NCBI RefSeq assembly: GCF_038039215.1
Contig: NZ_JBBPCL010000001.1
Location: 682,001 to 746,000, forward strand
From: Pseudonocardia sp. T1-2H
GTDB taxonomy: Bacteria; Actinomycetota; Actinomycetes; Mycobacteriales; Pseudonocardiaceae
Length of the DNA: 64,000 nt
Direction of reading: 5' to 3'
Part shown: positions 52,271 through 61,658 of the stretch, piece after piece
Layout: every line of letters begins with the position of its first letter
Numbering within the stretch: position 1 is the stretch's first letter
Program-made: the position numbers and the translations under genes
The notes under the pieces: generated by a model
What the model was told of the DNA's origin: nothing
Seen by the model: the letters and a program-made list of their open reading frames with translations, nothing else
Database searches by the model: none

Positions 52271-53661
52271 GCGCGCCCACCACGCACCGCACCGCCGAGG
52301 AGATCGGCCGCACCGAAGCGGGGCCCCGGCCGCTGCCGCCGCTGGGCGAGACCCGCGAGGTGCCGCTCCCGGACGTCACCACGACGACCCTGCCCAACGG
52401 CCTGCGCGTGCTCGCCGCGCGCCGCTCCGGGGTGCCGATGGTCGAGATGCGGCTGCGGGTCCCGTTCGCCGTGCCCGGGGACACCGCGGACCCGGCGTTC
52501 ACCGCCCGGGCCGAGCTGCTGTCGTCGACGATGCTCACCGGCACCGCCACCCGGGACCGCGTCGGCATCGACGACGAGCTGGCGTCCGTCGGCGCGGACC
52601 TCGGCGTCGCGGTCGATCCCGAGCGGATCCTCGTGCACGGCTCCGGCCTGGCCGCGGGCCTGCCCGTGATGATCGGCGTGCTCGCGGACGTGCTCACTGC
52701 CGCGGCCTACCCGGATCCCGAGGTCGTCCGGGAGCGCGAGCGGCTCGTCGAGCGGATCAGCGTCGCCCGCGCCCAGCCGAGCACCGTCGCCCGGGAGGCG
52801 CTGCAGCGCAAGCGCTTCGGCTCCCACCCGATCGCGCTGGAGATGCCGACGGGGGAGGCCGTGGCCGCTGTCGAGGCCATCGAGGTGCGCGCCCTGCACA
52901 GGGCGGGCGTCGTCCCGCGGGGTTCCACCCTGGTGCTCGTCGGGGACATCGACCCGGACGCGGCGATCGCCGCCGTCACCGAGCAGCTGGCCGGCTGGAC
53001 GTCGTCCGCCCGGGCCCACGAGCTCGGTGCCCCGCCGATGCCCGCGCCGAGCGATCTCGAGCTCGTCCACCGGGCCGGGTCCGTCCAGTCGCAGCTGCGG
53101 CTCTCGGCGCCCGCGCCGCGCAGGGAGGACCCGCGCTACGCGGCCTTCCAACTCGCCAACCTGGTGTTCGGCGGCTACTTCTCCTCGCGCTGGATGGAGA
53201 ACATCCGCGAGGACAAGGGCTACACCTACAGCGCGCACTCGGGCGTCGAGTTCCTGCCCGGCGGCGCCGTGCTCGGGGTGGAGACGGACGTCGCGAGCGA
53301 CGTCACGGCCGCCGCGCTGCTCGAGACGCGCTACGAGCTGGGCCGGATGACGGCCGTCCCGCCCACGGTCGACGAGATCGACGCCGCCCGCCGCTATGCG
53401 ATCGGCTCGTTGCTGATCTCGCTGGACAGCCAGGGCGGCCTCGCCTCCACCCTCGCGGCACTGGACGCGGACGGCCTGTCGATCGACTGGCTCCGCGAGC
53501 GCCCGGTCCGGCTCGAGGCGGTGACGCCCGAGGAGGTCGCGGAGAGCGCGTTGGAGTTCTACGCGCCCAGCCGGTTCACCGGTGTGGTCGTGGGCGATGC
53601 CGAGGTCGTCGGGCCGCGACTGCGGGCCCTGGGCGGGATCAGTACGGGAGGAATCGCGTGA
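52267..53661 (+). CDS. M16 family peptidase-like, inactive partner subunit
   Basis: A 464-residue M16 homologue in which the zinc motif HxxEH is missing (the equivalent segment reads FTARAELLSSTMLTG). The substrate-clamping C-terminal half is well kept: NLVFGGYFSSRWMENIREDKG and YTYSAHSGVEFLPGG, plus the paired Arg-Tyr-like R...Y loop. As in mitochondrial or PqqL-type pairs, it should form the chamber wall. Starts at GTG 52267, overlapping the catalytic subunit gene, and itself overlaps nudC by four bases. Confidence 0.9.
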   Translation: MSAPTTHRTAEEIGRTEAGPRPLPPLGETREVPLPDVTTTTLPNGLRVLAARRSGVPMVEMRLRVPFAVPGDTADPAFTARAELLSSTMLTGTATRDRVGIDDELASVGADLGVAVDPERILVHGSGLAAGLPVMIGVLADVLTAAAYPDPEVVRERERLVERISVARAQPSTVAREALQRKRFGSHPIALEMPTGEAVAAVEAIEVRALHRAGVVPRGSTLVLVGDIDPDAAIAAVTEQLAGWTSSARAHELGAPPMPAPSDLELVHRAGSVQSQLRLSAPAPRREDPRYAAFQLANLVFGGYFSSRWMENIREDKGYTYSAHSGVEFLPGGAVLGVETDVASDVTAAALLETRYELGRMTAVPPTVDEIDAARRYAIGSLLISLDSQGGLASTLAALDADGLSIDWLRERPVRLEAVTPEEVAESALEFYAPSRFTGVVVGDAEVVGPRLRALGGISTGGIA

Positions 53662-54668
53662 CGAAGGCTGCAGGAGACTTCCAGCTGGTCCAGCCGCCCG
53701 TGCTGTCCCGCTCCGCGGTGGCGCGGGACGAGCCGCTGCGTCTGGACGTGGAACGGCAGAAGGCGGGCTGGCCGAACGCCCGGGTCGTCGTCGTGGACGA
53801 GAAGGGCCGCACGCCCGTCGAGTGGACGACACCGCCGCCCAGCGCGTTCCGCGAGGGCGACGCCGCGGCGTGGGACGCCGCCACCGGGACCGGTGCGCGG
53901 CTCAAGACGCGCGCGGCCCGGGACGTCGCGGACGCCCCACCGGCCGACGCGGTGGTGCTCGGCGAGGAGGACGGCGTCGCCTACTGGGCCATGCGCGGCG
54001 GCCCGGACCTCGTCGCCGGGGACGACCCCTCGGAGTGGACGGACCTGCGCGCCGTCGGCGCCGAGCTCGACGCGCTGGGCGCCGGCCTGCTGACCGGTGC
54101 CGTCGCCGTCCTGAACTGGCACGACGCCGCACGGTTCTGTTCCCGGGACGGCTCGCCCACGGTCCCGCACAACGCGGGCTGGGCGCGCCGGTGCACCGCG
54201 GAGCAGCACGAGGAGTACCCGCGCACGGACCCGGCGATCATCTGCCTCGTCCACGACGGGGCGGACCAGGTCCTGCTCGCCCGGCAGCCGGTGTGGCCGC
54301 AGGGGCGCTACTCGGTGCTGGCGGGCTTCGTCGAGGCCGGCGAGTCGCTCGAGGCGTGCGTGGCGCGGGAGGTCGGCGAGGAGGTGGGCCTGGACGTCAC
54401 GGACATCCGCTACCTCGGCAGCCAGGGCTGGCCCTTCCCGCGCTCGCTGATGGTCGGCTTCCACGCCCTGGCGGACCCGTCGCAGCCCCTGCGCCCCGCG
54501 GACGGCGAGATCGAGGAGGCCATCTGGGTCACCCGCGCCGAGCTCAGGGAGGCGATGGAGAAGGGCGACTGGGCGGCACAACCGGAGCCCGGGCAGCGCC
54601 TCGTCCTGCTCCCCGGCAGCATCTCGATCGCCCGGTCGATGCTCGAGTCCTGGGCAGCGCAGGGCTGA
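53658..54668 (+). CDS. nudC: NAD(+) diphosphatase NudC
   Basis: A 336-residue Nudix enzyme. The Nudix box is [23 protein letters not shown] near residue 227 (split here as [12 protein letters not shown] and [11 protein letters not shown]), and the NADH-specific SQGWPFPRS motif follows (SQPWPFPxS in homologues). A zinc-ribbon-like region ([12 protein letters not shown]) precedes it, but only two cysteines remain. It hydrolyses NAD(H) and removes NAD caps from RNA. GTG 53658 has GGAGGA upstream and overlaps the M16 gene. It matches Rv3199c. Confidence 0.92.
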   Translation: MTKAAGDFQLVQPPVLSRSAVARDEPLRLDVERQKAGWPNARVVVVDEKGRTPVEWTTPPPSAFREGDAAAWDAATGTGARLKTRAARDVADAPPADAVVLGEEDGVAYWAMRGGPDLVAGDDPSEWTDLRAVGAELDALGAGLLTGAVAVLNWHDAARFCSRDGSPTVPHNAGWARRCTAEQHEEYPRTDPAIICLVHDGADQVLLARQPVWPQGRYSVLAGFVEAGESLEACVAREVGEEVGLDVTDIRYLGSQGWPFPRSLMVGFHALADPSQPLRPADGEIEEAIWVTRAELREAMEKGDWAAQPEPGQRLVLLPGSISIARSMLESWAAQG

Positions 54669-54690
54669 CGGGCCCGGCCCCGTATACGCG

Positions 54691-54721
54691 TTGCGGGCCC
54701 ACGCACGACGTGGGCCCGCAA
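54691..54721. terminator. Bidirectional hairpin terminator
   Basis: Perfect 13-bp inverted repeat TTGCGGGCCCACG (54691-54703) and complement (54709-54721), 5-base loop, between the convergent nudC and mycoredoxin genes. Confidence 0.82.
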
Positions 54722-54735
54722 TCGTGCTCGGCCGC

Positions 54736-54981
54736 TCAGGCGGCGGCGGCGAGCTTCTTCTTGACCTCGGCGAAACTCGGGTTCGTCGCGGTGGTCTCGT
54801 CCGGGAAGAGGACGGTCGGGACGGTCTGGTTGCCGCCGTTCACACCCTCGACGAACCGCGCCGCGTCCGGGTTCCGCTCGATGTCGATCTCGCGGTAGGC
54901 GATCCCCGCCTCGTCGAGCTGGAGCTTGAGACGGCGGCAGTAGCCGCACCACGTCGTCGAGTACATCGTCAGCTGAGCCAT
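54736..54981 (-). CDS. mrx1: Mycoredoxin
   Basis: An 81-residue thioredoxin-fold protein with the active site WCGYCRRL near residue 11 and cis-Pro TVPTVLFPD near 53. CGYC is the mycoredoxin-1 form that reduces mycothiol mixed disulfides; the mycothiol-dependent physiology fits an actinomycete. ATG 54981 has AGGAGGC upstream. It diverges from uvrD2 and corresponds to Rv3198A. Confidence 0.93.
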   Translation of the reverse strand: MAQLTMYSTTWCGYCRRLKLQLDEAGIAYREIDIERNPDAARFVEGVNGGNQTVPTVLFPDETTATNPSFAEVKKKLAAAA

Positions 54982-55104
54982 GCCTCCTACAACGCGCCGC
55001 GCCCGAGGCAGCCTTCCGGCCACCATTGTGGCGTGGCTCACTCGTCCGCACACGCGTTCGAGACCCTGCCTCCGACTGTCGGGGGCGCCTGTCAGGATGG
55101 CCGG

Positions 55105-57171
55105 GTGACCGAGACGCTGCTGGACACCCGACTGGACGAGGAGCAGACGGCGGCGGTCACGGCTCCGCGCGGCCCGGTGTGCGTCCTTGCGGGGGCCGGC
55201 ACGGGCAAGACCCGCACGATCACCCAGCGCATCGCGCACCTCGTCCGGCAGGGGCACGTCGCGCCCGGCCAGGTCCTCGCCGTCACCTTCACCGCGCGCG
55301 CCGCCGGCGAGCTGCGCACCCGGCTCCGCGCGCTCGACGCCTCCGGGGTCCAGGCTCGCACCTTCCACGCCGCCGCCCTGCGCCAGCTGCGCTACTTCTG
55401 GCCCCGCGTCGTGGGCGAGGAGCGGCCGTGGCAGCTGCTGGACGGCAAGCTCCGGCTCGTCGGCCAGGCCGCCGCGCGGGCGAAGGCCGGCACGGACTCG
55501 GACTCGCTGCGGGACCTCGCGAACGAGATCGAATGGGCCAAGTCCAGCCTGATCACCCCGGAGGACTACCCGGCCGCGGTGGCCAGGCTGCGCCGGGACG
55601 TGCCGGGCCCGGCCGAGCAGGTCGCCCAGGTCTTCGCGGGCTACGAGCTGCTGAAGAACCGCGCCCAGGCCCTGGACTTCGACGACCTGCTCCTGCACGT
55701 CGCCGCCGCCCTCGAGGAGCACGGCGCCGTCGCCGAGGAGTTCCGGGACCGCTACCGCTGCTTCGTCGTCGACGAGTACCAGGACGTCACGCCGCTGCAG
55801 CAACGCGTGCTCGACGCCTGGCTCGGGGACCGGGACGACCTGACCGTCGTCGGCGACGCGAACCAGACGATCTACACCTTCGCCGCCGCCACCCCGCGGT
55901 ACCTGCTGGACTTCCCGCGCCGCTTCCCGGAGGCCACCGTCGTGCGGCTGACCCGGGACTACCGGTCCACGCCGCAGATCGTCGCCGCCGCCAACACCGT
56001 GATCGGCGCCGCCCGCGGCCGGGTCGCGGGGAGCCGGCTGAAACTCGTCGGCCAGCTCCCGCCGGGACCGGACCCGGACTTCTCCGAGCACGACGACGAG
56101 CCCGCCGAGGCCGCGGCCGTCGCCGCCAAGATCCGCCGGTTGATCGCCGACGGCACCCCGGCCGGCGAGATCGCGATCCTCTTCCGGATCAACGCCCAGT
56201 CCGAGGCCTACGAGCAGGCGCTCACCGAGGCGAAGATCCCGTACCAGGTCCGCGGCGGCGAACGCTTCTTCCTCCGCCCCGAGGTGCGGCGGGCGATGAT
56301 CGCGCTGCGCACCGCCGGGGCGAGCGGGCAGGACACGGACCTGGTGGACACCACCCGCCGCGTCCTCGCCCAGATCGGCCTGAGCGACGAGCCGCCCCAG
56401 GGCGCGAGCCAGCGCGCGCAGTGGGAGTCCCTGCTCGCGATCGTCGGGCTCGCGGAGGAACTCGTCGCCGTCGAGCCGGAGGCGGACCTGCGCCGGTTCT
56501 CCCTGGAGCTGCAGACCCGGGCGGACGCGTCGCACCCGCCGGTCGTCCAGGGCGTCACCCTCGCGTCGCTGCACGCGGCGAAGGGCCTCGAATGGGACTG
56601 CGTGTTCCTGGTCGGTCTCGTCGACGGGACGCTGCCCATCCAGCACGCGGAGGGCGACGAGGCGGCGATCGAGGAGGAGCGGCGGCTGCTCTACGTCGGC
56701 GTCACCCGGGCGCGGCGCGTCCTGCGCCTGTCCTGGGCGCTGTCCCGCTCGCCGGGGCGCGGCAAGCACCGCCGGCGCAGCCGCTTCCTCTACGGCCTCA
56801 TCCCGGACGAGCATCCGGCCTCACGGATCCCGCAGGGCGGGCGGCCGTCGGAGGGCGGGGTGAAGCCGCGTTGCCGGATCTGCGGCGGCCCCCTCATGGG
56901 GACGGACGCGATGAAGCTCCGCCGCTGTGGGGACTGTCCGTCCGATGTGGACACCGAGCTGCTGGACCGGCTCCGGGAGTGGCGCAGCGAGGAGGCCAGA
57001 GGGCAGGGGGTCCCTGCCTACGTCGTCTTCACCGACGCCACGCTCACCGCGATCGCCGAGCACCGGCCAGCGGACGTCGCGGCGCTCGTCGGCATCCCCG
57101 GGATCGGCGCCCGGAAGCTGGACCGGTACGGCCCGGCCGTCCTTGCGCTGGTCAGCGAGGCGAGCGAGTGA
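55105..57171 (+). CDS. uvrD2: ATP-dependent DNA helicase UvrD2
   Basis: A 688-residue superfamily-1A helicase: [13 protein letters not shown] (Walker A), [67 protein letters not shown] and [16 protein letters not shown] tetracysteine motif (CRICGG and CGDCP) and an HRDC domain ([20 protein letters not shown]) complete the UvrD2 architecture known from M. tuberculosis Rv3198c. GTG 55105 with CAGGAT six to eight bases upstream suggests a leaderless start. It works in replication-linked repair. Confidence 0.94.
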   Translation: MTETLLDTRLDEEQTAAVTAPRGPVCVLAGAGTGKTRTITQRIAHLVRQGHVAPGQVLAVTFTARAAGELRTRLRALDASGVQARTFHAAALRQLRYFWPRVVGEERPWQLLDGKLRLVGQAAARAKAGTDSDSLRDLANEIEWAKSSLITPEDYPAAVARLRRDVPGPAEQVAQVFAGYELLKNRAQALDFDDLLLHVAAALEEHGAVAEEFRDRYRCFVVDEYQDVTPLQQRVLDAWLGDRDDLTVVGDANQTIYTFAAATPRYLLDFPRRFPEATVVRLTRDYRSTPQIVAAANTVIGAARGRVAGSRLKLVGQLPPGPDPDFSEHDDEPAEAAAVAAKIRRLIADGTPAGEIAILFRINAQSEAYEQALTEAKIPYQVRGGERFFLRPEVRRAMIALRTAGASGQDTDLVDTTRRVLAQIGLSDEPPQGASQRAQWESLLAIVGLAEELVAVEPEADLRRFSLELQTRADASHPPVVQGVTLASLHAAKGLEWDCVFLVGLVDGTLPIQHAEGDEAAIEEERRLLYVGVTRARRVLRLSWALSRSPGRGKHRRRSRFLYGLIPDEHPASRIPQGGRPSEGGVKPRCRICGGPLMGTDAMKLRRCGDCPSDVDTELLDRLREWRSEEARGQGVPAYVVFTDATLTAIAEHRPADVAALVGIPGIGARKLDRYGPAVLALVSEASE

Positions 57172-57207
57172 TTCCGGCGACTCAGAAACTTCTTCTCGAA
57201 TCAATGG

Positions 57208-57247
57208 ATTAAATCGGTTGTGCCGCTCCGAGCAGTCCTTCTAGTCT
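57208..57247 (+). promoter_or_regulatory. WhiB7-type autoregulated promoter
   Basis: -35 TTGTGC (57218-57223) and -10 TAGTCT (57242-57247) are 18 bases apart. ATTAAAT, the only AT-rich patch nearby, ends four bases upstream of the -35. An AT-rich element just ahead of the -35 is the recognition feature of WhiB7-SigA promoters, read by the WhiB7 AT-hook. Transcription would run into the leader and whiB7. Confidence 0.65.
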
Positions 57248-57331
57248 CTTCACACGGACGGAACACGGCAGCCCGTCCTCCGGCATGACACGACCCGAAC
57301 GACACCGATCCGCAGACAGGAGGTGGGCGAC

Positions 57332-57592
57332 ATGGAGACCAACACGATGATCACCGGCAGCACCGGCTACACGTGCGCGGTCGTCCCCGTCCCCGCCTTC
57401 GCGGGCACGGCTGTCGTTCGCGGTCGCGCGGTCCTTCTCGGTGGCGTCTCCACCGTGACCGGACGTGTCCGCATCGCGGGCGTGCGTCGGGTCGAGGAGC
57501 AGAAGTGGGTGCCGCTGACGATCGATTCCCCGCGCCCGCACAAGTCCACAAGTGTGTCCGTTCCAGGACAGCTGCATCGACATCGAACGTAG
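57332..57592 (+). CDS. Upstream ORF in the whiB7 leader (86 aa)
   Basis: ATG 57332 has AGGAGGT at a normal distance and encodes METNTMITGSTGYTC, then PVPAFAGTAVVRGRAVLLG and RRVEEQKWVPLTI, ending 24 bases before the attenuator hairpin. In mycobacteria and Streptomyces, whiB7/wblC transcripts carry such a leader ORF whose translation by stalled ribosomes decides read-through. The protein itself shows no domain. Its strong ribosome-binding site and the termination just before the hairpin support a sensor role. Confidence 0.6.
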   Translation: METNTMITGSTGYTCAVVPVPAFAGTAVVRGRAVLLGGVSTVTGRVRIAGVRRVEEQKWVPLTIDSPRPHKSTSVSVPGQLHRHRT

Positions 57593-57615
57593 CTGCGCAC
57601 CGGCCGACGAGTTTC

Positions 57616-57658
57616 GGGGCCGCGGAACCCACACCAAGGGGTCCGCGGCCCCTTTTTT
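57616..57658 (+). terminator. Intrinsic terminator (attenuator) in the whiB7 leader
   Basis: GGGGCCGCGGA (57616-57626) pairs with TCCGCGGCCCC (57642-57652), and six T residues follow (57653-57658). It is the most classical Rho-independent terminator in the window, placed between the leader ORF and whiB7, 82 bases before the start codon. Control of whiB7 by attenuation is inferred. Confidence 0.88.
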
Positions 57659-57739
57659 GTGTCCAGAACAGCACCGGTTCACCAGATGGAACAGCAAGTC
57701 CCCTCACCACAAGGACGTCTCTCACCCCAGGAGGTAGTG

Positions 57740-58129
57740 GTGCTAGTCAGATCAACCCCGTTCGACGGCGGGGGCTCGGCGGCCGGGCTGAAGGACGACG
57801 ACCTCGTCCCGAACCCTCTCGACCGGCTCGGTGGCCTGCTGAGCGCGGTCCCGGAGACGGAACTCGACCTGCCGTGCCGCAGCGGCGACGCCGACCTCTG
57901 GTTCGCGGAGTCCCCCGCGGAGCTGGAGCGGGCGAAGGGCCTCTGCGCCCGGTGCCCCATCAGGAGCGAGTGCCTCGCCGGAGCACTGCGGAGGGAGGAG
58001 CCCTGGGGCGTGTGGGGCGGCGAGATCTTCGAGCGGGGCGCCGTGGTCCCGCGCAAGAGACCGAGAGGCCGGCCGAGCAAGGCCGACCTCGCCCGGGACA
58101 GGGCCTGGGCCGCGACCGCATCCGCCTGA
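57740..58129 (+). CDS. whiB7: WhiB7 redox-sensitive transcriptional activator
   Basis: A 129-residue WhiB family protein. The four Fe-S cysteines are in DLPCRSG, GLCARC and SEC (C...CxxC...C), the WhiB turn reads EEPWGVWGGEIF, and the C-terminal AT-hook RKRPRGRPSK is specific to WhiB7. With SigA it activates intrinsic antibiotic-resistance genes (Erm, efflux, Eis-type) and redox genes. GTG 57740 has AGGAGGT five bases upstream (GTG 57737 is too close). It lies between uvrD2 and the ABC1 kinase as in M. tuberculosis Rv3197A. Confidence 0.93.
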   Translation: MLVRSTPFDGGGSAAGLKDDDLVPNPLDRLGGLLSAVPETELDLPCRSGDADLWFAESPAELERAKGLCARCPIRSECLAGALRREEPWGVWGGEIFERGAVVPRKRPRGRPSKADLARDRAWAATASA

Positions 58130-58196
58130 CCCACCCGAAAGGCGCGCTCGACACCGACCGCTCCCCGGGGCAGATCACCGATCAAGGAGACCTCCG

Positions 58197-58427
58197 ATGA
58201 ACGACCTCACCTTCCGCACCCGCCCGTCCGACACCCGCGTGCCGACCCACACCTCCCTGGAGAACGTCATGTTGCTCGAAGAAGCCCTCGCCCGATCACG
58301 ACAGCACGACGCCGAGGAGGCCGCGCGCAGATATCGCCAGGCGCGCGAGCTGACCGCGGGACGCCTCTGGACCCGGCTCGCGGCCTACGCCGCCCGCCGG
58401 GCCGAGCGCGCCCGCGTGACCGGCTGA
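58197..58427 (+). CDS. Small basic helical protein downstream of whiB7 (76 aa)
   Basis: A 76-residue protein: NDLTFRTRPSDTRVPT, then a helical NVMLLEEALARSRQHDAEE and RRYRQARELT, ending in RRAERARVTG. ATG 58197 has AAGGAGA upstream. It probably shares the whiB7 transcript, 67 bases behind it, and a hairpin follows. Function unknown; it might be part of the WhiB7 response or a substrate of the nearby modification-like proteins. Confidence 0.65.
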   Translation: MNDLTFRTRPSDTRVPTHTSLENVMLLEEALARSRQHDAEEAARRYRQARELTAGRLWTRLAAYAARRAERARVTG

Positions 58428-58455
58428 CGTCGTCCGGGCCCGCGGCGGCGGGTGA

Positions 58456-58485
58456 CCCGGCGACGTGGTGCGCCACGTCGCCGGG
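58456..58485. terminator. Hairpin terminator after the whiB7 transcript
   Basis: Perfect 13-bp arms CCCGGCGACGTGG (58456-58468) and complement (58473-58485) around a TGCG loop, between the 76-aa gene and the convergent ABC1 kinase gene. Confidence 0.8.
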
Positions 58486-58552
58486 CCCCCCGTCGCGGTA
58501 CGAGGAGACGCCCGTCCGGATGCGCTACCGCCTGGGCGGGCGTCGTCGTGTC

Positions 58553-59878
58553 CTAGGTGACGGCGTCCGCCTCGAACAGCTCCGGCTGCCAGTGCCCCAC
58601 GATCCCGCGCAACGGCACGTCCGCCTCGAGCTGGCAGAGCACCCCGAGAGTGCCGAGCGTGACCCGGTGCACCAGCAGGTACTGAGGCGGGAGGTTGAGC
58701 GCGCGCCCGGTGTCGAACTCCGGACTGCGCAGGTCCCCGACCCGTCCCGCCTGTGCCTGCAGCCACGCCCGGGTGAACCGGAACCGCTCGGTGTGCAGCG
58801 GCTCGGTGAAGGGCGCCAGGTAGCCGAGCGCCTCCGCCGCGGTGATCTCCGTGCCCGCGCGGACGAACCCCTCGCTGCGCATGAGGTCCATCAGGTCCTC
58901 GGGCCGGTTCTCCAGCGCGAACTTCGTCATCTGCACCAGGGGCCCGGGCAGGCCCTCCGGCAGCCGGGCCACCGCGCCGTAGTCGACGACGAGCAACCTC
59001 CCGTCGTCCAGGATCTGGAAGTTCCCCGGATGCGGGTCCGCGTGCAGGAGGTGGGCCCGGTACGGCGCGGAGTAGTGGAACGCGGCCAGCCGCGCGCCCG
59101 CGTGGTCCCGCTCCTCGGCGGTACCGGAGCGGATGACGTCGGACAGCTTCCGCCCGGCGACCCACTCGCTGACCATGGCCTTCGGCGCCGACGCGACGAC
59201 GGCCGGCACCTTGATCTCCGGGTCGCCGTCGAACACCGCGGCGAACGCCCGCTGGTTCGCGGCCTCGTCCCGGTAGTCCAGCTCCTCGACCATCCGGTCC
59301 CGCAGCTCCGCGATGAGTGGTTTGATCTCCATCCCGGGGGCGAGCGGGGCCAGCAGCCGGCTCATCCGGGACAGTTGCCGCAGGTCGGAGACCAGAGCGG
59401 CCTCGGCGCCCGGGTACTGGACCTTCACGGCCACCTCGCGGCCGTCGCGCCAGACGGCCCGGTGGACCTGGCCGATGCTCGCGGCGGCCGCCGGGGTCTC
59501 GTCGAACTCGCGGAACCGGGCGCGCCAGCCGCGGCCGAACTGCTCGGCCAGCATCCGGTGGACGTCCGCGCTCGGCATCGGGGGCGCCGCGGTCTGCAGC
59601 TTCACCAGCGCGTCGCGGAACGGCTCCGCCATCTCGTCGGGCACCGCGGCCTCGAAGACGCTCAGCGCCTGGCCGAACTTCATGGCGCCGCCCTTGAGCT
59701 CGCCGAGCACGGCGAACAGCTGCTCGGCGCTCTTGGCCACCATCTGCGCGGAGATCTCCTCACGATCCCCGCCGGCCATCCGGCGACCCCATCCGGCCGC
59801 GGCCCGCCCTGCCGCCCCGAGCGGCAGGCTCGCGAGCTTGGCCGTTCGTGACGCCGTACGGCGTGGGATGTCGCTCAC
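58553..59878 (-). CDS. ABC1/UbiB-type atypical kinase
   Basis: A 441-residue protein of the AarF/ABC1 family. The family KxGQ motif is KGGAMKFGQALS near residue 70, the ATP-lysine lies in REVAVKVQYPG, and the catalytic loop HADPHPGNF and metal-binding DYGAV complete the kinase core. UbiB proteins support quinone or lipid metabolism through ATPase activity. GTG 59878 overlaps the stop of the upstream E1-like gene by four bases (GTGA), so they are co-translated. Matches Rv3197. Confidence 0.9.
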   Translation of the reverse strand: MSDIPRRTASRTAKLASLPLGAAGRAAAGWGRRMAGGDREEISAQMVAKSAEQLFAVLGELKGGAMKFGQALSVFEAAVPDEMAEPFRDALVKLQTAAPPMPSADVHRMLAEQFGRGWRARFREFDETPAAAASIGQVHRAVWRDGREVAVKVQYPGAEAALVSDLRQLSRMSRLLAPLAPGMEIKPLIAELRDRMVEELDYRDEAANQRAFAAVFDGDPEIKVPAVVASAPKAMVSEWVAGRKLSDVIRSGTAEERDHAGARLAAFHYSAPYRAHLLHADPHPGNFQILDDGRLLVVDYGAVARLPEGLPGPLVQMTKFALENRPEDLMDLMRSEGFVRAGTEITAAEALGYLAPFTEPLHTERFRFTRAWLQAQAGRVGDLRSPEFDTGRALNLPPQYLLVHRVTLGTLGVLCQLEADVPLRGIVGHWQPELFEADAVT

Positions 59879-60942
59879 CTCATGATTGTCTCCCGAAGCC
59901 GCGGACTCGGCCACGTAGCCGACGTCGCACCGGCCCCGCAAGGGCAGTCCGGGTGCGCGTCCCACGGCCGGCGCTTGACGGTGCCGGCGCGGGCGTCGAG
60001 TTCCAGGGTGGCCCCGATCGACGGCGGGGCCGGGGCGCCGCCCGAGGGACCGTCGAGCGCCGCGAGCGCCTGCGCGGCGCCGAGCGCGGCGGTGGCCGCG
60101 AGCGTCGCCGGGTCCGCGCTGCCGCACCTGCCCGCGAGCTGCGCGGCGATCTCCGGCCAGGCCTCGTCGCGCTGCGCCCGGCTGAGTTCCACGCATCGCA
60201 CGCACGGGGTCCGGCCCAGCAGCACCAGCGGTCCGACGAGCCCGAGACCGTCCCTGACCAGCACCGGGAGGTGGTCGGTCCGGTTCGCGAGCAGCCGGGT
60301 GACGACGAGCGGATCGGGCACGACGGCGTCCGCCAGCACCACGAGATCCGGGCGGAGCCCGCGCGGCGGAGGCCCCGTGCACGCCTCCGGCGCGACCCGG
60401 CGCACGACGTCGGCGAGGGCCTCGGACCGCAACCGGCCGACGTCGGCGTCCATGTACCCGCACCCCACGTCCGAGCCCGGGACCACCCCCGCCGAGGCGA
60501 CGTGCACGGTGCCGATCCCGCACCGCGCGAGCGCGCCGGCGATCCCCGCGGCGAGCGGGCCGTCGCCGCGCACGACGACCGTGCCGCCCGCACGGTGGCG
60601 TGCGACACGTTCCGGTTCCGCGGCGTCGACGAGCGCACCGGCGTCGAGCAGGTCCCGCAGGAGCGACCGGGCGTCGTCCGGCGGGACGCCGCGGGCCGTG
60701 GCCCCGGCCAGCCAGGCCTCGGTCGCCACGGGCGCGACGAGCCCGTCGAGCAGCAGGGCCAGCGGTTCGGCCAGGTCGTCGACGGCGAGCGAGCGCGCGG
60801 GGTCCAGGCCGATCCGGCGGCCGTGGCCGGCGTGGGTGAGCAGAGGGAGGTGCGGGGCGAGGACGATCCGGGGCGGCAGCACGGGACCCACCGTCCCCGC
60901 CGTCGTCGCGCGGCGCGAACGACCGTCCACAGATCTTTCCAT
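59875..60942 (-). CDS. Orphan E1-like/TOMM cyclodehydratase-type protein
   Basis: About 355 residues. A Rossmann-like nucleotide site (VVVRGDGPLAAGIAGAL) is followed by VVPGSDVGCGYMDADVG and, near the end, zinc-type cysteine pairs RTPCVRC and PDCPCGA. This layout is that of the ThiF-like leader-binding proteins (cyclodehydratase-associated) of thiazole/oxazole-modified peptides and of Rv3196, which has no known substrate. No YcaO or flavin dehydrogenase gene is adjacent. The start ATG 60942 is a choice among several frames' candidates. It is coupled to the ABC1 kinase gene. Confidence 0.7.
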   Translation of the reverse strand: MERSVDGRSRRATTAGTVGPVLPPRIVLAPHLPLLTHAGHGRRIGLDPARSLAVDDLAEPLALLLDGLVAPVATEAWLAGATARGVPPDDARSLLRDLLDAGALVDAAEPERVARHRAGGTVVVRGDGPLAAGIAGALARCGIGTVHVASAGVVPGSDVGCGYMDADVGRLRSEALADVVRRVAPEACTGPPPRGLRPDLVVLADAVVPDPLVVTRLLANRTDHLPVLVRDGLGLVGPLVLLGRTPCVRCVELSRAQRDEAWPEIAAQLAGRCGSADPATLAATAALGAAQALAALDGPSGGAPAPPSIGATLELDARAGTVKRRPWDAHPDCPCGAGATSATWPSPRLRETIMR

Positions 60943-61019
60943 CTGTGGACAACCGGTGTGGGCAATTCTCACGGCGACCGGACGCTCCGCGGGGGCGCCG
61001 CGACGCCTAGGGTGGAGTG

Positions 61020-61604
61020 ATGGCGAGCCCTGCGGTCGTCGAGGTCAGGCGTAGTGACCGGCGACGTCGGATGGTCAGCGCCCGGCGCGAAGGTGACACG
61101 GTGATCGTGTTCATCCCGGGGTGGATGAGCGAGTCCGAGGAACGGCGCTGGGTGGACGAGATGGTCCGCCGCCTCGAGCGCAGCGAGGCGAAACGGCGGT
61201 CCCCCGGCCGGCACGGGGACGACGCCCTGCGCCGACGATGCCTGGAGTTGTCCCGGCGGTACCTGGGCGGCAAGGCGATTCCCACGACCGTCCGCTGGGT
61301 GCCCCCGATGCGCACCCGCTGGGCGTCCTGCACACCCGCGGACGGCACCATCCGGATCAGCGAGAAACTGCGCGACGCGCCCGGCTGGGTGGTGGACTAC
61401 GTGCTGGTCCACGAGCTCGCGCACCTCCTGGAACCCGGCCACGACGACGCCTTCTGGGCCCTGGCGCGCCACTACCCGCGCACCGAGCGGGCCATGGGCT
61501 ACCTCGAGGGCCTCTCCGCGGCCGCGGGTCTCGGCATGGTCGGCACGGACGGCGAGCCCCCGCCGGAGCTCGGGGACGACGAGCAGGCCGCCGTCCCCGC
61601 CTGA
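61020..61604 (+). CDS. M48/YgjP-like metallopeptidase
   Basis: A 194-residue protein. The zinc motif is VLVHELAHLLEPGHDDAFW (HExxH plus distal His), near residue 135, with an upstream MRTRWASC block of the YgjP/WSS1-like group. Such peptidases cleave small or crosslinked proteins in the cytoplasm. ATG 61020 follows TAGGGT by six bases, so it is probably leaderless; GTG 61017 is alternative. It diverges from the E1-like gene. Confidence 0.87.
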   Translation: MASPAVVEVRRSDRRRRMVSARREGDTVIVFIPGWMSESEERRWVDEMVRRLERSEAKRRSPGRHGDDALRRRCLELSRRYLGGKAIPTTVRWVPPMRTRWASCTPADGTIRISEKLRDAPGWVVDYVLVHELAHLLEPGHDDAFWALARHYPRTERAMGYLEGLSAAAGLGMVGTDGEPPPELGDDEQAAVPA

Positions 61605-61614
61605 CCCGCGCACG

Positions 61615-61650
61615 CGAACGGGCCGCCGGGAGATCCCGGCGGCCCGTTCG
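61615..61650. terminator. Bidirectional hairpin terminator
   Basis: Perfect 16-bp arms CGAACGGGCCGCCGGG (61615-61630) and complement (61635-61650), AGAT loop, between the convergent M48-like and zincin genes. Confidence 0.83.
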
Positions 61651-61658
61651 TCACGTGC

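Noticed and set aside
57172..57331. tRNA or small RNA gene in the AT-rich segment before whiB7
   Set aside because: No cloverleaf or CCA end; the pattern is explained by a promoter and leader.
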